A stretch of DNA of 64,000 nucleotides from Terfezia claveryi (taxonomy: Eukaryota; Ascomycota; Pezizomycetes; Pezizales; Pezizaceae): positions 62,001-126,000 of the forward strand of contig WHUX01000084.1 in NCBI GenBank assembly GCA_015179025.1, written 5' to 3'. How positions within the stretch are numbered: position 1 is the stretch's first letter; each line of letters begins with the position of its first letter. A program made the translations under genes and the position numbers. A model generated the notes under the pieces. That model made no database searches and was not told the origin of the DNA. It saw only the letters and a list, made by a program, of their open reading frames with translations. Below, in pieces: positions 21,475 through 30,018 of the stretch.

Positions 21475-24386
21475 TTTCCCGATCCGACTTCGGCTTCAAC
21501 TTCGTTAATATAACTGTGTGGGGTAGTTGAGGCATCGTCGGAGTCTGAGTCAGATTCCAGAGTTTCAATCCATACTGTATGGACAGCAGCCCTTGTACCG
21601 CACTCGAACCCAAAGTGCCATTGGTCTCTTTTCCCGAGCTTCTCGCAGAACTCGCAGGGTCGTTCAATGAATTTTACAGTTCCATCCGACCTCAGGAACG
21701 ATCGAGTCCTCTTGTTCGTTGCAGGGTTTAGTCGGTCGGCTATGGTCTTCATTCGTACTTCGTTTCTCTTCGTATATTCTACGGTTCTATCCCTCGCTTT
21801 TGCTCCTTCTTGTGTCGTTACGGGCAATAGTAGTCTGGCTTTTGGCATGGGTTGCAGAGGCACTGGCCCAGGATTGGACTGGTATTTCGAGTAGGGTGTC
21901 GAGGAACTTGTCTGGTAGGGGGGTCTTGAAGGGTACGTTGGCTTCTTTGGAGGGTGTAGTTTGAGATGATCGTCATACAAGCGTATCTCTGAGGCAAATC
22001 GTGACAAGGATTCCTGTTCACGGATGTAACGATCAGCTTGTGCATCGTTAAACTTTGCTCGAATTCTTGCGATGTGGGTAGCTTCTTTCGATTCTGGGAA
22101 TGCCATGGCTAGCATTCGTAGTTTTTGGAAGTAGTAGATCAGGAAGGTCTCTTCCGGTAACTTATGTCTGTCTTCTGCTTCCCTCTGAGTCACAGAGATT
22201 GACTTAGACCATGCCTCCCTCATCTTCACTTGGAAATTAAACCAGCATCCTGCTTCCTTCGTCATGTTCGCGTGATTGCGGCCACCCAGCATTGAGTACC
22301 AGATCCGAACTGGGTCCTTTTGAGGGAAGCAGTTGAATGCAATCTGTGGACATACGAGGGTTTCTCCGTGAGTATCTATGATTTGCTCCATCTCCATTAG
22401 CCATAATTCTAGATCATCGTCATGCTTGAACTTAGGCATCGTGTTTGGGTCAAAACGGGGAGTTTTTCTCCATTCTTTGTCAAGGTCCTGATTCCTGACT
22501 ACCATCTCCCTGTTGGCTGGGGGTGTTTCGAATAGGGTGGTCCAGGTTCCGTTATCGATGGCTTTCAGTTCTTCATCGTATAACTTCTTTTTGGCCTCGA
22601 TTTCCTTTTTCCGAGCGTTCATATTGGCCGTTTTGGTATTGTCTGCGGTGGCAGCTACTGCATCAATCTTCTGGTGGAGTGGTCTCAGCATCTCTTCCAG
22701 TATCTTTTTGAAGTCCTCTTGTGACATTCTGAATCCAAAGATAGTTCCTGAGTTCCGTTCGGGTGTCGTGTCAGTGTTATCGGGTTTGTTAGGTCCCCGG
22801 TGGTAGTGCTTGAGGGGCGGTTCCACGATCGGGTTGAAACAGTTGTGATTGAGTGATGTGGAGAGGAATGGGGGTCTGTAGTGTTCTGGAGAGCGGTAGA
22901 AGGTAGGGAGGAGGGGTTGGGGAGGCGTTTCAATCCACTTGAAGGCTGACCTGGGTGGGATGGGGCTGTGGGGTCTCTGGGTTGGCCCTGTTGGCCCTAT
23001 TGGGAAGGTGCGGATATCCGACTTCTTGTTAGCGTTGCAGTGGTCTTGGGTGCTAGTGCCATCAATGATTTCCCTTATTGTTCCGGTGAGTGTTCTCTCG
23101 TTGACTCTGTTTTGCTGTTCCCCAAGGGTATCCGGCGATGCTGAGGCTGCTGTTTTTGGTGGACCTGTACCAACTGTTTCTCTCGATACTTCTGGTGGTC
23201 TGGATTTGTCCATTCCTCCGTTTAGAGGTACGTTGAGGGGAGGGGTGGGTTCCAGTATATCTACCACTGTATGCGATGGGGCGGCCATGTCTACCGTCGA
23301 GAGGGGTGTCTCGATATCGCCAAACCTCGGGCAAGGTTGTGCTAGACAATTTACTCTCCGAGGGCTTCTGGGGGGTGAGTGTGGTCCCGGTAGTTGTCCC
23401 GTGGGATCTGATTCTTCTTGTTCATTCATTGTCGTTGGTTCCCTCCCAACGTTTTCGAATCCCGTTTGGCTCAACCAGTTGATGGCGCCGGAGGCTGCCT
23501 TTGTTATTCCGCCGACCGTGGAGAAAGCCCCGGTGACAACGGAGCCTGCCATTCGTCTGACTATCTTCTTCGGCTTGTTCTTGTGCAACAATATCGATGT
23601 CTCCATGGCTTCAGGTGGTTGGCAGTCAGTGTTGACCTGGAGGGTGGTCCTCGAAGGTGCCCAAGTGGGGTCCGGGGAGCATGTCGTTGTGGAGGTTCCC
23701 TCTTCCGAGTGAACGATGGGGGGGCTGGCCCTGCCCCCAGCGGTGACGAAGTTGTCATGCACTTGTAGGCATTCGACTTCTGCGTCGTGGTTCTGATCCC
23801 GTTGACAGATCCGCCTCCTTGTTTCTCCGTCTCTCTTGTTCACCGTGTGGCTGCCTGTTACTCCAGCTCTGCCTTCTGCACTTTGTGGGCTTTCTACGGT
23901 TTGGACAGGTTCGGGTGATACGTTGGTGGCAGTGTCCCGTGTTGGCTGGCGTGTTGGCTGGTGCTCTGTCTCCGCGCTTTGAGTTTGGGGGCGTGAGTCG
24001 GTGGTAGCTGTCAGCAATTTCTTTGTACGTTTTGGTGGTTTCGGAGTCAGCTCTCCCGGGGGAGATCTTTTGTTGTGTCCCAGCCATGTATCGTTCATAG
24101 CCTCAAATTCTCTGATGTCCTTTGGTGAGGGTATCGGTGGTCCCGCACCAGATCTTGTGCTTCGTTCTGGGTGAAGCATGGCTGCTTTTTCGATGTCCAG
24201 CATAGCGTCTAGGACTGTTGCCACTTTTTGGAATAGGTGTATCTCTATGGCTGAACGCTGAGTCTTCGGCTTTATGTAGTTGTAGAGCAGGGCAGCTGAA
24301 CGCCTGAGTTTCAGGCTGGGTGCGGGGAGGGGCTTTGCCTTTCGCTTAGGCGAGCTCGGGTCCTTCGATCCTGTGCTTGACGCCAT
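21468..24386 (-). CDS. gypsy-1 Gag, 972 aa
   Basis: The ATG at 24386 lies one base inside the 5' LTR boundary. The N-terminus (SLKLRRSAALLYNYIKPKTQ) is clearly homologous to Gag of gypsy-2. A long Pro/Thr/Ser-rich central region is followed by a capsid-like helical part (FNFQVKMREAWSKSISVTQR). Near the C-terminus, residues 911-929 form CEFC...H...C with spacing CX2CX9HX4C, a longer version of the retroviral zinc knuckle that is conserved in gypsy-2. The frame ends at TAG 21468-21470, just after the putative frameshift site. Gag forms the virus-like particle that packages the element RNA. Confidence 0.9.
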   Translation of the reverse strand: MASSTGSKDPSSPKRKAKPLPAPSLKLRRSAALLYNYIKPKTQRSAIEIHLFQKVATVLDAMLDIEKAAMLHPERSTRSGAGPPIPSPKDIREFEAMNDTWLGHNKRSPPGELTPKPPKRTKKLLTATTDSRPQTQSAETEHQPTRQPTRDTATNVSPEPVQTVESPQSAEGRAGVTGSHTVNKRDGETRRRICQRDQNHDAEVECLQVHDNFVTAGGRASPPIVHSEEGTSTTTCSPDPTWAPSRTTLQVNTDCQPPEAMETSILLHKNKPKKIVRRMAGSVVTGAFSTVGGITKAASGAINWLSQTGFENVGREPTTMNEQEESDPTGQLPGPHSPPRSPRRVNCLAQPCPRFGDIETPLSTVDMAAPSHTVVDILEPTPPLNVPLNGGMDKSRPPEVSRETVGTGPPKTAASASPDTLGEQQNRVNERTLTGTIREIIDGTSTQDHCNANKKSDIRTFPIGPTGPTQRPHSPIPPRSAFKWIETPPQPLLPTFYRSPEHYRPPFLSTSLNHNCFNPIVEPPLKHYHRGPNKPDNTDTTPERNSGTIFGFRMSQEDFKKILEEMLRPLHQKIDAVAATADNTKTANMNARKKEIEAKKKLYDEELKAIDNGTWTTLFETPPANREMVVRNQDLDKEWRKTPRFDPNTMPKFKHDDDLELWLMEMEQIIDTHGETLVCPQIAFNCFPQKDPVRIWYSMLGGRNHANMTKEAGCWFNFQVKMREAWSKSISVTQREAEDRHKLPEETFLIYYFQKLRMLAMAFPESKEATHIARIRAKFNDAQADRYIREQESLSRFASEIRLYDDHLKLHPPKKPTYPSRPPYQTSSSTPYSKYQSNPGPVPLQPMPKARLLLPVTTQEGAKARDRTVEYTKRNEVRMKTIADRLNPATNKRTRSFLRSDGTVKFIERPCEFCEKLGKRDQWHFGFECGTRAAVHTVWIETLESDSDSDDASTTPHSYINEVEAEVGSGKA
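21474..21480 (-). promoter_or_regulatory. Putative -1 ribosomal frameshift heptamer GGGAAAA between gag and pol
   Basis: In the gag frame the sequence is G GGA AAA, followed by GCC TAG. It fits the X XXY YYZ slippery pattern and moves ribosomes into the pol frame exactly as needed. The gag stop is the second codon after the site. In gypsy-2 the equivalent is A GGA AAA, so only the second position can re-pair fully. Confidence 0.6.
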
Positions 24387-24388
24387 AT
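24376..24388 (-). promoter_or_regulatory. gypsy-1 primer-binding site overlapping the gag start codon
   Basis: Reading the element strand, the 5' LTR ends ...CTGACA and continues T-ATGGCGTCAAG. TGGCGTCAAG would be the primer-binding site (TGG pairs with a tRNA CCA end), sharing bases with the gag ATG. gypsy-2 has the same ten bases at the same offset. The tRNA is not identified. Confidence 0.5.
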
Positions 24389-24664
24389 GTCAGACCGGCC
24401 AGAGGCCTGTGACAGATGATGTAGGTGTATAACCGGCCAGAGGCGGTGTTGCAAAGATGCGTGTGTATGTATATATGTATTGATGATGATCTCTAACTGA
24501 GAGCCCCCGAGAGCTTAAGGCTTCCCGGGTCTTGCTAGTGCGCGGCGCGTGCCGCGCTACGCTATCTACATGCCACGCTATGCTACCGACATCTATCCTA
24601 GGCTATCTACATGTCGTGCTATGCTATCTGCTATCTATACATGCTATCTATCTGGCTCCTTACA
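24388..24664 (-). repeat. gypsy-1 5' LTR
   Basis: 277 bp, apparently identical to 15727..16003. It is followed by the CCTAC target duplication at 24665-24669. Transcription of the element must start in this LTR; I cannot place a TATA box with confidence. Confidence 0.95.
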
Positions 24665-26183
24665 CCTACCCCTTCTTCTATAACCTCGACATTTAACATT
24701 GCCACCTCCTACTCTCTCTACTTAGCTTCGGAAAGGAATTCCTCCTATCTCTAAGTGCTCTGATACCGGTCACCCTCTACCAACCCACAGATGTGCTCTC
24801 TAAAGACAGGTTCAGATGGGCCCTCAAGCTGGGAATCCTAATGGAAGAGGGCTGGTGCATTTGCTACACCGATGGCACCGGAAGAAGTGGACATCATGCA
24901 GCAGCCTTCTATTCAGAAGATAGCAGGAACAACCCCACAAGCTCCGGTCAATCATACTTGGGCACAGAATCTACAGTGGCTGATGCAGAAAGACAAGTAA
25001 TCTTCCTGGCTCTTCAGGCTAGCAGAGAGTTCCCAATGGTCGTCATTGGTCGCTCTCATCTTCGGCTCAAGTGCAGCCATTTCCTCAGCTGTCAGCCTCT
25101 CCCAAGGCACCGTCTAGTCGCAGCAGTATTGAGCGCGAACTCGTCACTCTACTTGAGGAACGAGAGGCGAACTCTCAAGACACTACCATTTCCTGGGTCC
25201 GCTCTCACATTGGGATCCCAAGCAACGAGAAGGCAGACCAGCTGGCAGCTTTTCCTTCTGCCCTTGGCCAGCTCTCCTGCTCAGACTCGATGGTGACAGA
25301 AGGTGGGATCAGACAGGGTTCGAAAGCCATAAGAAGCCAAGCTCGCACAGCAGCAGGGTTTGGCATCCAAAGGACAACTTGGAATCGCCACTCCCTCTCT
25401 GCATACACCTGGTGTCGTACAGACAAGGGGCCTCAACTAGCCTGGCTCCACAAGATCGGTAAGGCAGACTCCAGCACCTGTCCCTGCGGACATCACTCCC
25501 AAGATGGCCAGCACTTGGTCTTCGACTGCCTTCTCCTACATGCTCACAGACAAGCACTCGACAGTATCAAAGACTGGGAGGATCTCGACCGCCCAATCTG
25601 GATCCAAGAGGAAGAGGAGGACGACTGGGACGCAGTAGAAGCTTTTTTCGGTTTTTTGTATAAACGGATGGTTGGAAGATAGAGAAATATCCATTCACGC
25701 TAGGATGGGCTGGCCTTAGTTGGCTGGTAGCACTCACGAGTTCCCTTACACGTTATCTCATTCCTGTTACACATATACATCTTGCATTGTTTGTCTATTT
25801 TGTTTTGACGCAGGCTTCAGTCAGGCCCCTCGGGGTCATCTGCCATTTAGGCGGTTAATGACAGCATGGGAGCTTCGCGTCACTCGAGTCCAGTTTTTCA
25901 CGCTTTCAGACATCTCGAATGGCACCGTCTCTGGGCCCGGGGAGTCTACGATTTCCCTTCACACTTGTTGTTTCACACTTTCAGATATCTCGATAGCACC
26001 GTTTCTGGGCCCGAGGAGTCTACGAATTCCCTTCACACATGTATCTATCTTTTGCTTTCTGCGCGCCGGACCTGGCAGATTAACTTGCCTTGTCCTGAAT
26101 CCACCTGGGTTTCCGGGTGGCTCTTCATGGTCCCCTTACTGGGACCGAATTAGAGTAACAAGAATTTTTAAAAAAAAAAAAAA
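24665..26183 (+). mobile_element. LINE (Tad1-like) 3' portion, right of gypsy-1
   Basis: This continues the LINE interrupted at 15726. It contains the RNase H region, a 3' UTR with the shared blocks (GGCCCCTCGGGGTCATCTGC, TGGCAGATTAACTTGCCT, GGGTTTCCGGGTGGCTCTTC), then TTACTGGGACCGAATTAGAG and a poly(A) ending near 26183. That 3' UTR signature recurs at many sites in the window and defines the family. Confidence 0.85.
24793..25682 (+). pseudogene. LINE ORF2 C-terminus: RNase H and zinc-finger tail, frameshifted
   Basis: The first frame gives GWCICYTDGTGRSG (first RNase H Asp) and ESTVADAERQVIFLALQA. At about 25040 the sense moves to the second frame (ALIFGSSAAISSAVSLSQG), and at about 25125 to the third (IERELVTLLEE, SWVRSHIGIPSNEKADQLA). 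The tail has CPCGHHSQDGQHLVFDC, the CCHC-type motif of Tad1-like ORF2. The usual SDS motif of the third RNase H strand reads FGSS, so a catalytic Asp is lost as well as the frame. Confidence 0.85.
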
Positions 26184-26640
26184 ACTGAAATTCAACTAAA
26201 AGGTAGTGGAATACGTGAACTCATACAAAGGGAACTCGTGATAAAGCTTGAGGTGAGCTATCGAAGTGAGCTCGTAATATAGAAATTTGAAAAAGGCCTA
26301 CGTGGCCTCATAGGTCTCCTCTCCTGCCTTTCTCCATCCCTGCTTGTCGAGCTCCTCCCAACTACGCTTCTCTCCCAGTACAGCCCTTCTGGAGCGGCCG
26401 AAGCATGGGCAGCCGAAAGGGATATGTTCTCCCGTTTCCGGTGGGTGGCCGCAAGTGCACTCCGCTGACTCCGCTTTGCCGATGTGATGGAGCCAGCTCT
26501 TCTGAGGGCCTCTGTTCGTTCGCAACCAGGTGTAGGCTGATAGGGCATGCCGGTCCCACTCTACCCTCCTGACACCATATCCTGCCCTCGTTCTGGCTTC
26601 TTTCCGTGCTGCCTTAGAGGAAGCGCGGAGCCCCCGTTGC
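26184..26640 (-). pseudogene. LINE II (minus): ORF2 C-terminal part and 3' UTR piece
   Basis: The minus strand encodes a C-terminal ORF2 tail: WLRTNRGPQKSWLHHIGKAE, SAECTCGHPPETGEHIPFGC, EELDKQGW. The frame is broken. Its upstream half is displaced to 30019 onward by LINE I, and the 14-bp GGAGCCCCCGTTGC is duplicated at the break. The left end abuts the poly(A) of the plus-strand LINE. Confidence 0.8.
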
Positions 26641-27240
26641 TTTTTTTTTTTTTTTTTTTTAAATACTCGTTACTCTTATTCGGTCCCAGTAAGGGGACCA
26701 TGAAGAGCCACCTGGAAACCCAGGTGGATTCAGGACAAGGCAAGTTAATCTGCCAGGTCCGGCGCGCGGAAAGCAAAGAATATAAAGTAGACTCAAGAGA
26801 CGCGGAGCCCCCATGCTGTCATTAACCGCTTAGATGGCGGAGGACCCCGAGAGGCCTGACTGAGACCCACGCCGGAAAAGACAGAACCCCAAAAGGTGTC
26901 AAAAGAAATGTATAAGGAAACTCGTGAAAAAGCTACCGACCAGCTAAGGCCAGACCACCCAAAAACCCCGCGCAGGTGAGCAAGAGAAAATTGGAAACCG
27001 CTCGCCAGTAGAAGTCCGCCTAAAACAAAATGATAATGTCTCGCAAGTGGGAACAAGAAAAATCAACAGCCTGCTCGAGTGGAAAACCCCAGTCCTAACC
27101 CCCTGCCAACATAACCAGCTGGAAAGCAAAATGTGTCGTGTGTAGGAAACCCCTCGGAAGGAATATTATATATTCCAATTATACGCTGTGGTGCGGAAGA
27201 CTCGCTTGCCCATGCGAAGCCCGTGTGTAGTGTCGAAACC

Positions 27241-28140
27241 CCCCCTTATTTACAAAAAAATCATAGACCCCAAGTCCGAGTCCTCCAAGCACCTAGGCCC
27301 TTGTGCAGCAGGTATAGGATCCATTCTGGAAGAAGGGTGGAGGGTCTGTTATACGGATGGCACGGGACGAAAAGGGATGGTAGCAAGCGGGATCCATAGC
27401 GAAGACCGGACAGGAGGCCCTCCTGAGGATTATGGTGGCTTCCTAGGAGACCAAGCCACAGTAGCGGATGGTGAACTCTTTGCAATGCAACTAGCCCTAA
27501 GCAAGGAGGACTCGGATATGCTGGCAATCCTGTCAGACTCCCAAGCAGCAATTCAGGCGGTCCGCAATATGAGTTCGGGCTCCCCCCCAGGTCTAGTATC
27601 GAGAAAGAAATAAAGGCGCTTTTGATTTCTAACCCACACAGGGACCTTCAGTTATCGTGGGTCAGGGGTCACCTGGGAATCCCAGGGAATGAAAAGGCAG
27701 ACCGGATCGCGAGTTTCCAATCTCATTTGGGAGAGTTCACAGGCCGAGAGCGCACAGCCACGGAAGGGGGCCTCCGTGCGTCCTCTAAAGCCATACGGAA
27801 AGAGTCGAGAGCGAAAGCAGGGTACGGAGTCAGAAGAGTGGAATGGGACCGACATGCCCTCTCAGCCTTCACATGGATGCGAACCAACAGGGGTCCACAA
27901 AGGAGCTGCCTCCATCACATCGGTAAAGCAGTGTCAGCAGAGTGCGTATGCGGACACCCCTCTGAGACGGGAGAGCACATCGTCTTCAAGTGTCCACGCT
28001 TTGACCGGCCCCGAAGGCACTGTTGGGAGAAAGGAGCAGTTGGGTGGAGCTCGACAAACCAGAATGGAGAAAAGAGGAAGAGGAGACGTACGAGGCCACG
28101 GAGGTCTTCTTCAGGCTGCTATTCCATGAGCTCACATAGA
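27241..28140 (+). pseudogene. LINE III ORF2 C-terminus with RNase H
   Basis: RNase H motifs are unusually well kept: CYTDGTG, TVADGELFAMQLAL, LAILSDSQAAIQA and WVRGHLGIPGNEKADRIA supply Asp, Glu, Asp and the HxGxxGNExAD block. A one-base shift near 27592 breaks the frame, and another near 28010 breaks the C-terminal tail (CVCGHPSETGEHIVFKC zinc motif, then EWRKEEEETYEATEVF in a shifted frame). It is truncated upstream, so no RT remains. Confidence 0.85.
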
Positions 28141-28550
28141 AAGAACGCTGCCGGCATTGGGAGCCTGCAAAGTGTGTTATCAAGATTTATTTACGAGTCC
28201 CCTTTGTTTCAGTCCACAATTTCTTCTATCTTAGTTCATCTTTCCCGCGAGTCCTCCAGCTCGTCAGTTTTCAGCCCACAAGTTCGTCTATTTTAGTCCA
28301 TCTTTCCCGCGAGTCCTCCAGTTTGTCAGTTTTCGTCAAGTTTAGGGGATGAGGCTCAGTCAGGCCTTCGGGTCATCGGCTAGTCCGTTAATGACGGCAT
28401 GGGGCCTCGTCTTTGTTTGTATACTTAGTTTGCGCGGGCCTGGCAGATTAGCTTGCCTCTCCCTTGAATCCACCGGGTTTCCGTGTGGCTCCTCACAGCC
28501 CCCAACGGGGCTGCATAGGAGTACCAAGTATTTAAAAAAAAAAAAAAAAA
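27241..28550 (+). mobile_element. LINE III: 5'-truncated LINE nested in LINE I
   Basis: GTGTCGAAACC at 27230-27240 and GTGTCGAACC at 28551-28560 form an imperfect target duplication. The insert begins inside ORF2 and ends with a 3' UTR (CCCAACGGGGCTGCATAGGA, then ACCAAGTATTT and poly(A)). It is on the opposite strand to LINE I. Confidence 0.85.
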
Positions 28551-28595
28551 GTGTCGAACCCCTCCGCCATGTAGATGACGAGAGATGATGCCAGC

Positions 28596-29500
28596 TTACC
28601 GGCTCTTCTGCCTTCTTGCAACAGCCAGCGGATGCCCAGAATTTGGGCCCCCCTGGTTATCCTCTTCGATCCATCGGCGCATGAGACCGGGTTTGTACTT
28701 CATAGGGGCTGCGTGAAATACAACAGCTTGTGTTCGTTTTTTTTTTGGGGTTGCTTGCGTTGGTGTCGTCTTTTTCTTAATCAGTGGTACGCGGTCAGGG
28801 TGGACCCTCTCCATCCCTTCCTGTGATGGTGGTAGAGTACTCGGAGGGTTCGGGGGTGGTGTTTGTGTTGTCATCTTAGCTTCCCCTTGCCCTTTCCATT
28901 CGGTGGGGATGTCTTGACAGGCGGCGGCGATATTGTTACTGTAGCTTGTGTGGCGGCCTCTGCGTACGTACGTGCTGGTGTGGGGATAGGTGGGTGTGTC
29001 TGGGACGCCGCATCAACCTGGAGCACCTCCTCTTCAATCGTCTGGGTGCCTGTGTCTGTCACTGGGACGTCGTCATCATCGTCGTCGTCAGCGGAAGAGT
29101 CCTCGTCCTCGATCTGCTGCTTTATCTGCCGCTCTAACGTCTGGTACGTCTCCTCGCCAAAAGACCTTGCGGCCTTATAAACATCGCAAGGTGGGTTGAA
29201 TGCCAGGTTATTCGCACTGGCTAGTAACTCTGTGAGCTTGTAAACATAGTACTTCCACTCACCCTCGAGGTAAGGACGATTGCCAAAAAGGGGAAGGGGA
29301 CGATCGTCAGTAGGTCGGTGCTTATTTGGCAAACGGCATCTATCTAAGTGGAATTGCGGTTGGAGTGGCGGCCCTGTGGCTGGGGTGCTTGTGGGGACTG
29401 GTGGCTTTGTGGCTTCGCTTGGGGCTGGAGTTGATGGTTTGGTGGTGGCTGTGGTTGGTGTCCGGTGACTGGCAGTCGGGTTTTCAGTGGCGGGTTACGC
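28596..29500 (-). pseudogene. LINE I ORF1 (Gag-like nucleic-acid-binding protein)
   Basis: The minus strand from about 29500 down encodes a Pro/Thr-rich start, then PLFGNRPYLEGEWKYYVYKL, an acidic stretch with seven Asp in a row, and SPPPVKTSPPNGKGKGKLR. The C-terminal part AVVFHAAPMKYKPGLMRRWI is the recognisable ORF1 signature of fungal Tad1-like LINEs. No ATG is in frame at the start; an ATG (29544) exists in an adjacent frame, so the N-terminus is probably shifted. Confidence 0.65.
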
Positions 29501-30018
29501 TTGTCGAGCTTGCCCGGGTTATCTTTCCTCTTCCCCTGAGGCACGGGTACTGTGTGGGAGATACAAATTCCCTAATTGGGTGGTGCCGACATGTGTGGGT
29601 GCTCTCCCGGAATCGTGGACCAATGCCCGTGAGGGGCGATTTCTGTGGGAGCGAGGAGGAAGAAGAGCGGAGGAAGAGGGGAAAAAGCTTCAATCGAGGG
29701 GGAAAGGATCGCGATACTTGTTCCCCGAGTTTCGAGTAGATATTCCTGTTGTGGGCGGCGAGGGCTTTCTCGTGGTGTCGTCCGTTTGTCTGTAGCTGTT
29801 CTGGTTGTGGAGATCCGACCAAGCGCTCGTCCTGGAGCTGGAGCCACCCGTCACATTCAGGGTTGCGGTGGGTAGCTTACGTGCAGAGGTTGGGCAGACA
29901 CAATATGAGGACAAGCAGGGAATTCATGACGACGGGGGATGTGAGTTAAAGATTGGGGTGATATAAAGTGGGAAATATCAAGCTGGGAAAGGCTGGGAAG
30001 ATGGGAATGGGAATTAAT

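Larger units (their letters stand above)
15727..24664 (-). mobile_element. Full-length Ty3/gypsy chromovirus (gypsy-1), 8.9 kb
   Basis: Two 277-bp LTRs (TGTCAGACC...CTCCTTACA) bound an intact gag and pol on the minus strand. The 5-bp duplication CCTAC lies at 15722-15726 and 24665-24669. I found no difference between the LTRs on reading them through, so the insertion is recent. The target was a LINE ORF2. Order along the element is LTR, gag, pol (protease, RT, first part of RNase H, integrase, chromodomain, rest of RNase H), LTR. All expected parts are present, so it may be autonomous. Confidence 0.95.
26641..30018 (-). mobile_element. LINE I: ORF1-only LINE inserted in LINE II
   Basis: GGAGCCCCCGTTGC occurs at 26627-26640 and 30019-30032. 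Between them, on the minus strand, lie a 5' region, an ORF1, a 3' UTR with the family blocks, and a poly(A) (poly-T at 26641-26660). ORF2 is absent: after ORF1 the sequence goes directly into the 3' UTR once the nested LINE III is removed. Without LINE III the element is about 2.1 kb. It must have used another LINE's enzymes. Confidence 0.8.

Noticed and set aside
22939..23712. 257-aa plus-strand ORF opposite gypsy-1 gag
   Set aside because: It is antisense to an intact, recognisable gag; codon pattern and lack of domains indicate a shadow.
28863..29795. Several plus-strand Ser/Val-rich ORFs
   Set aside because: They are antisense to LINE I ORF1 and its 5' region.
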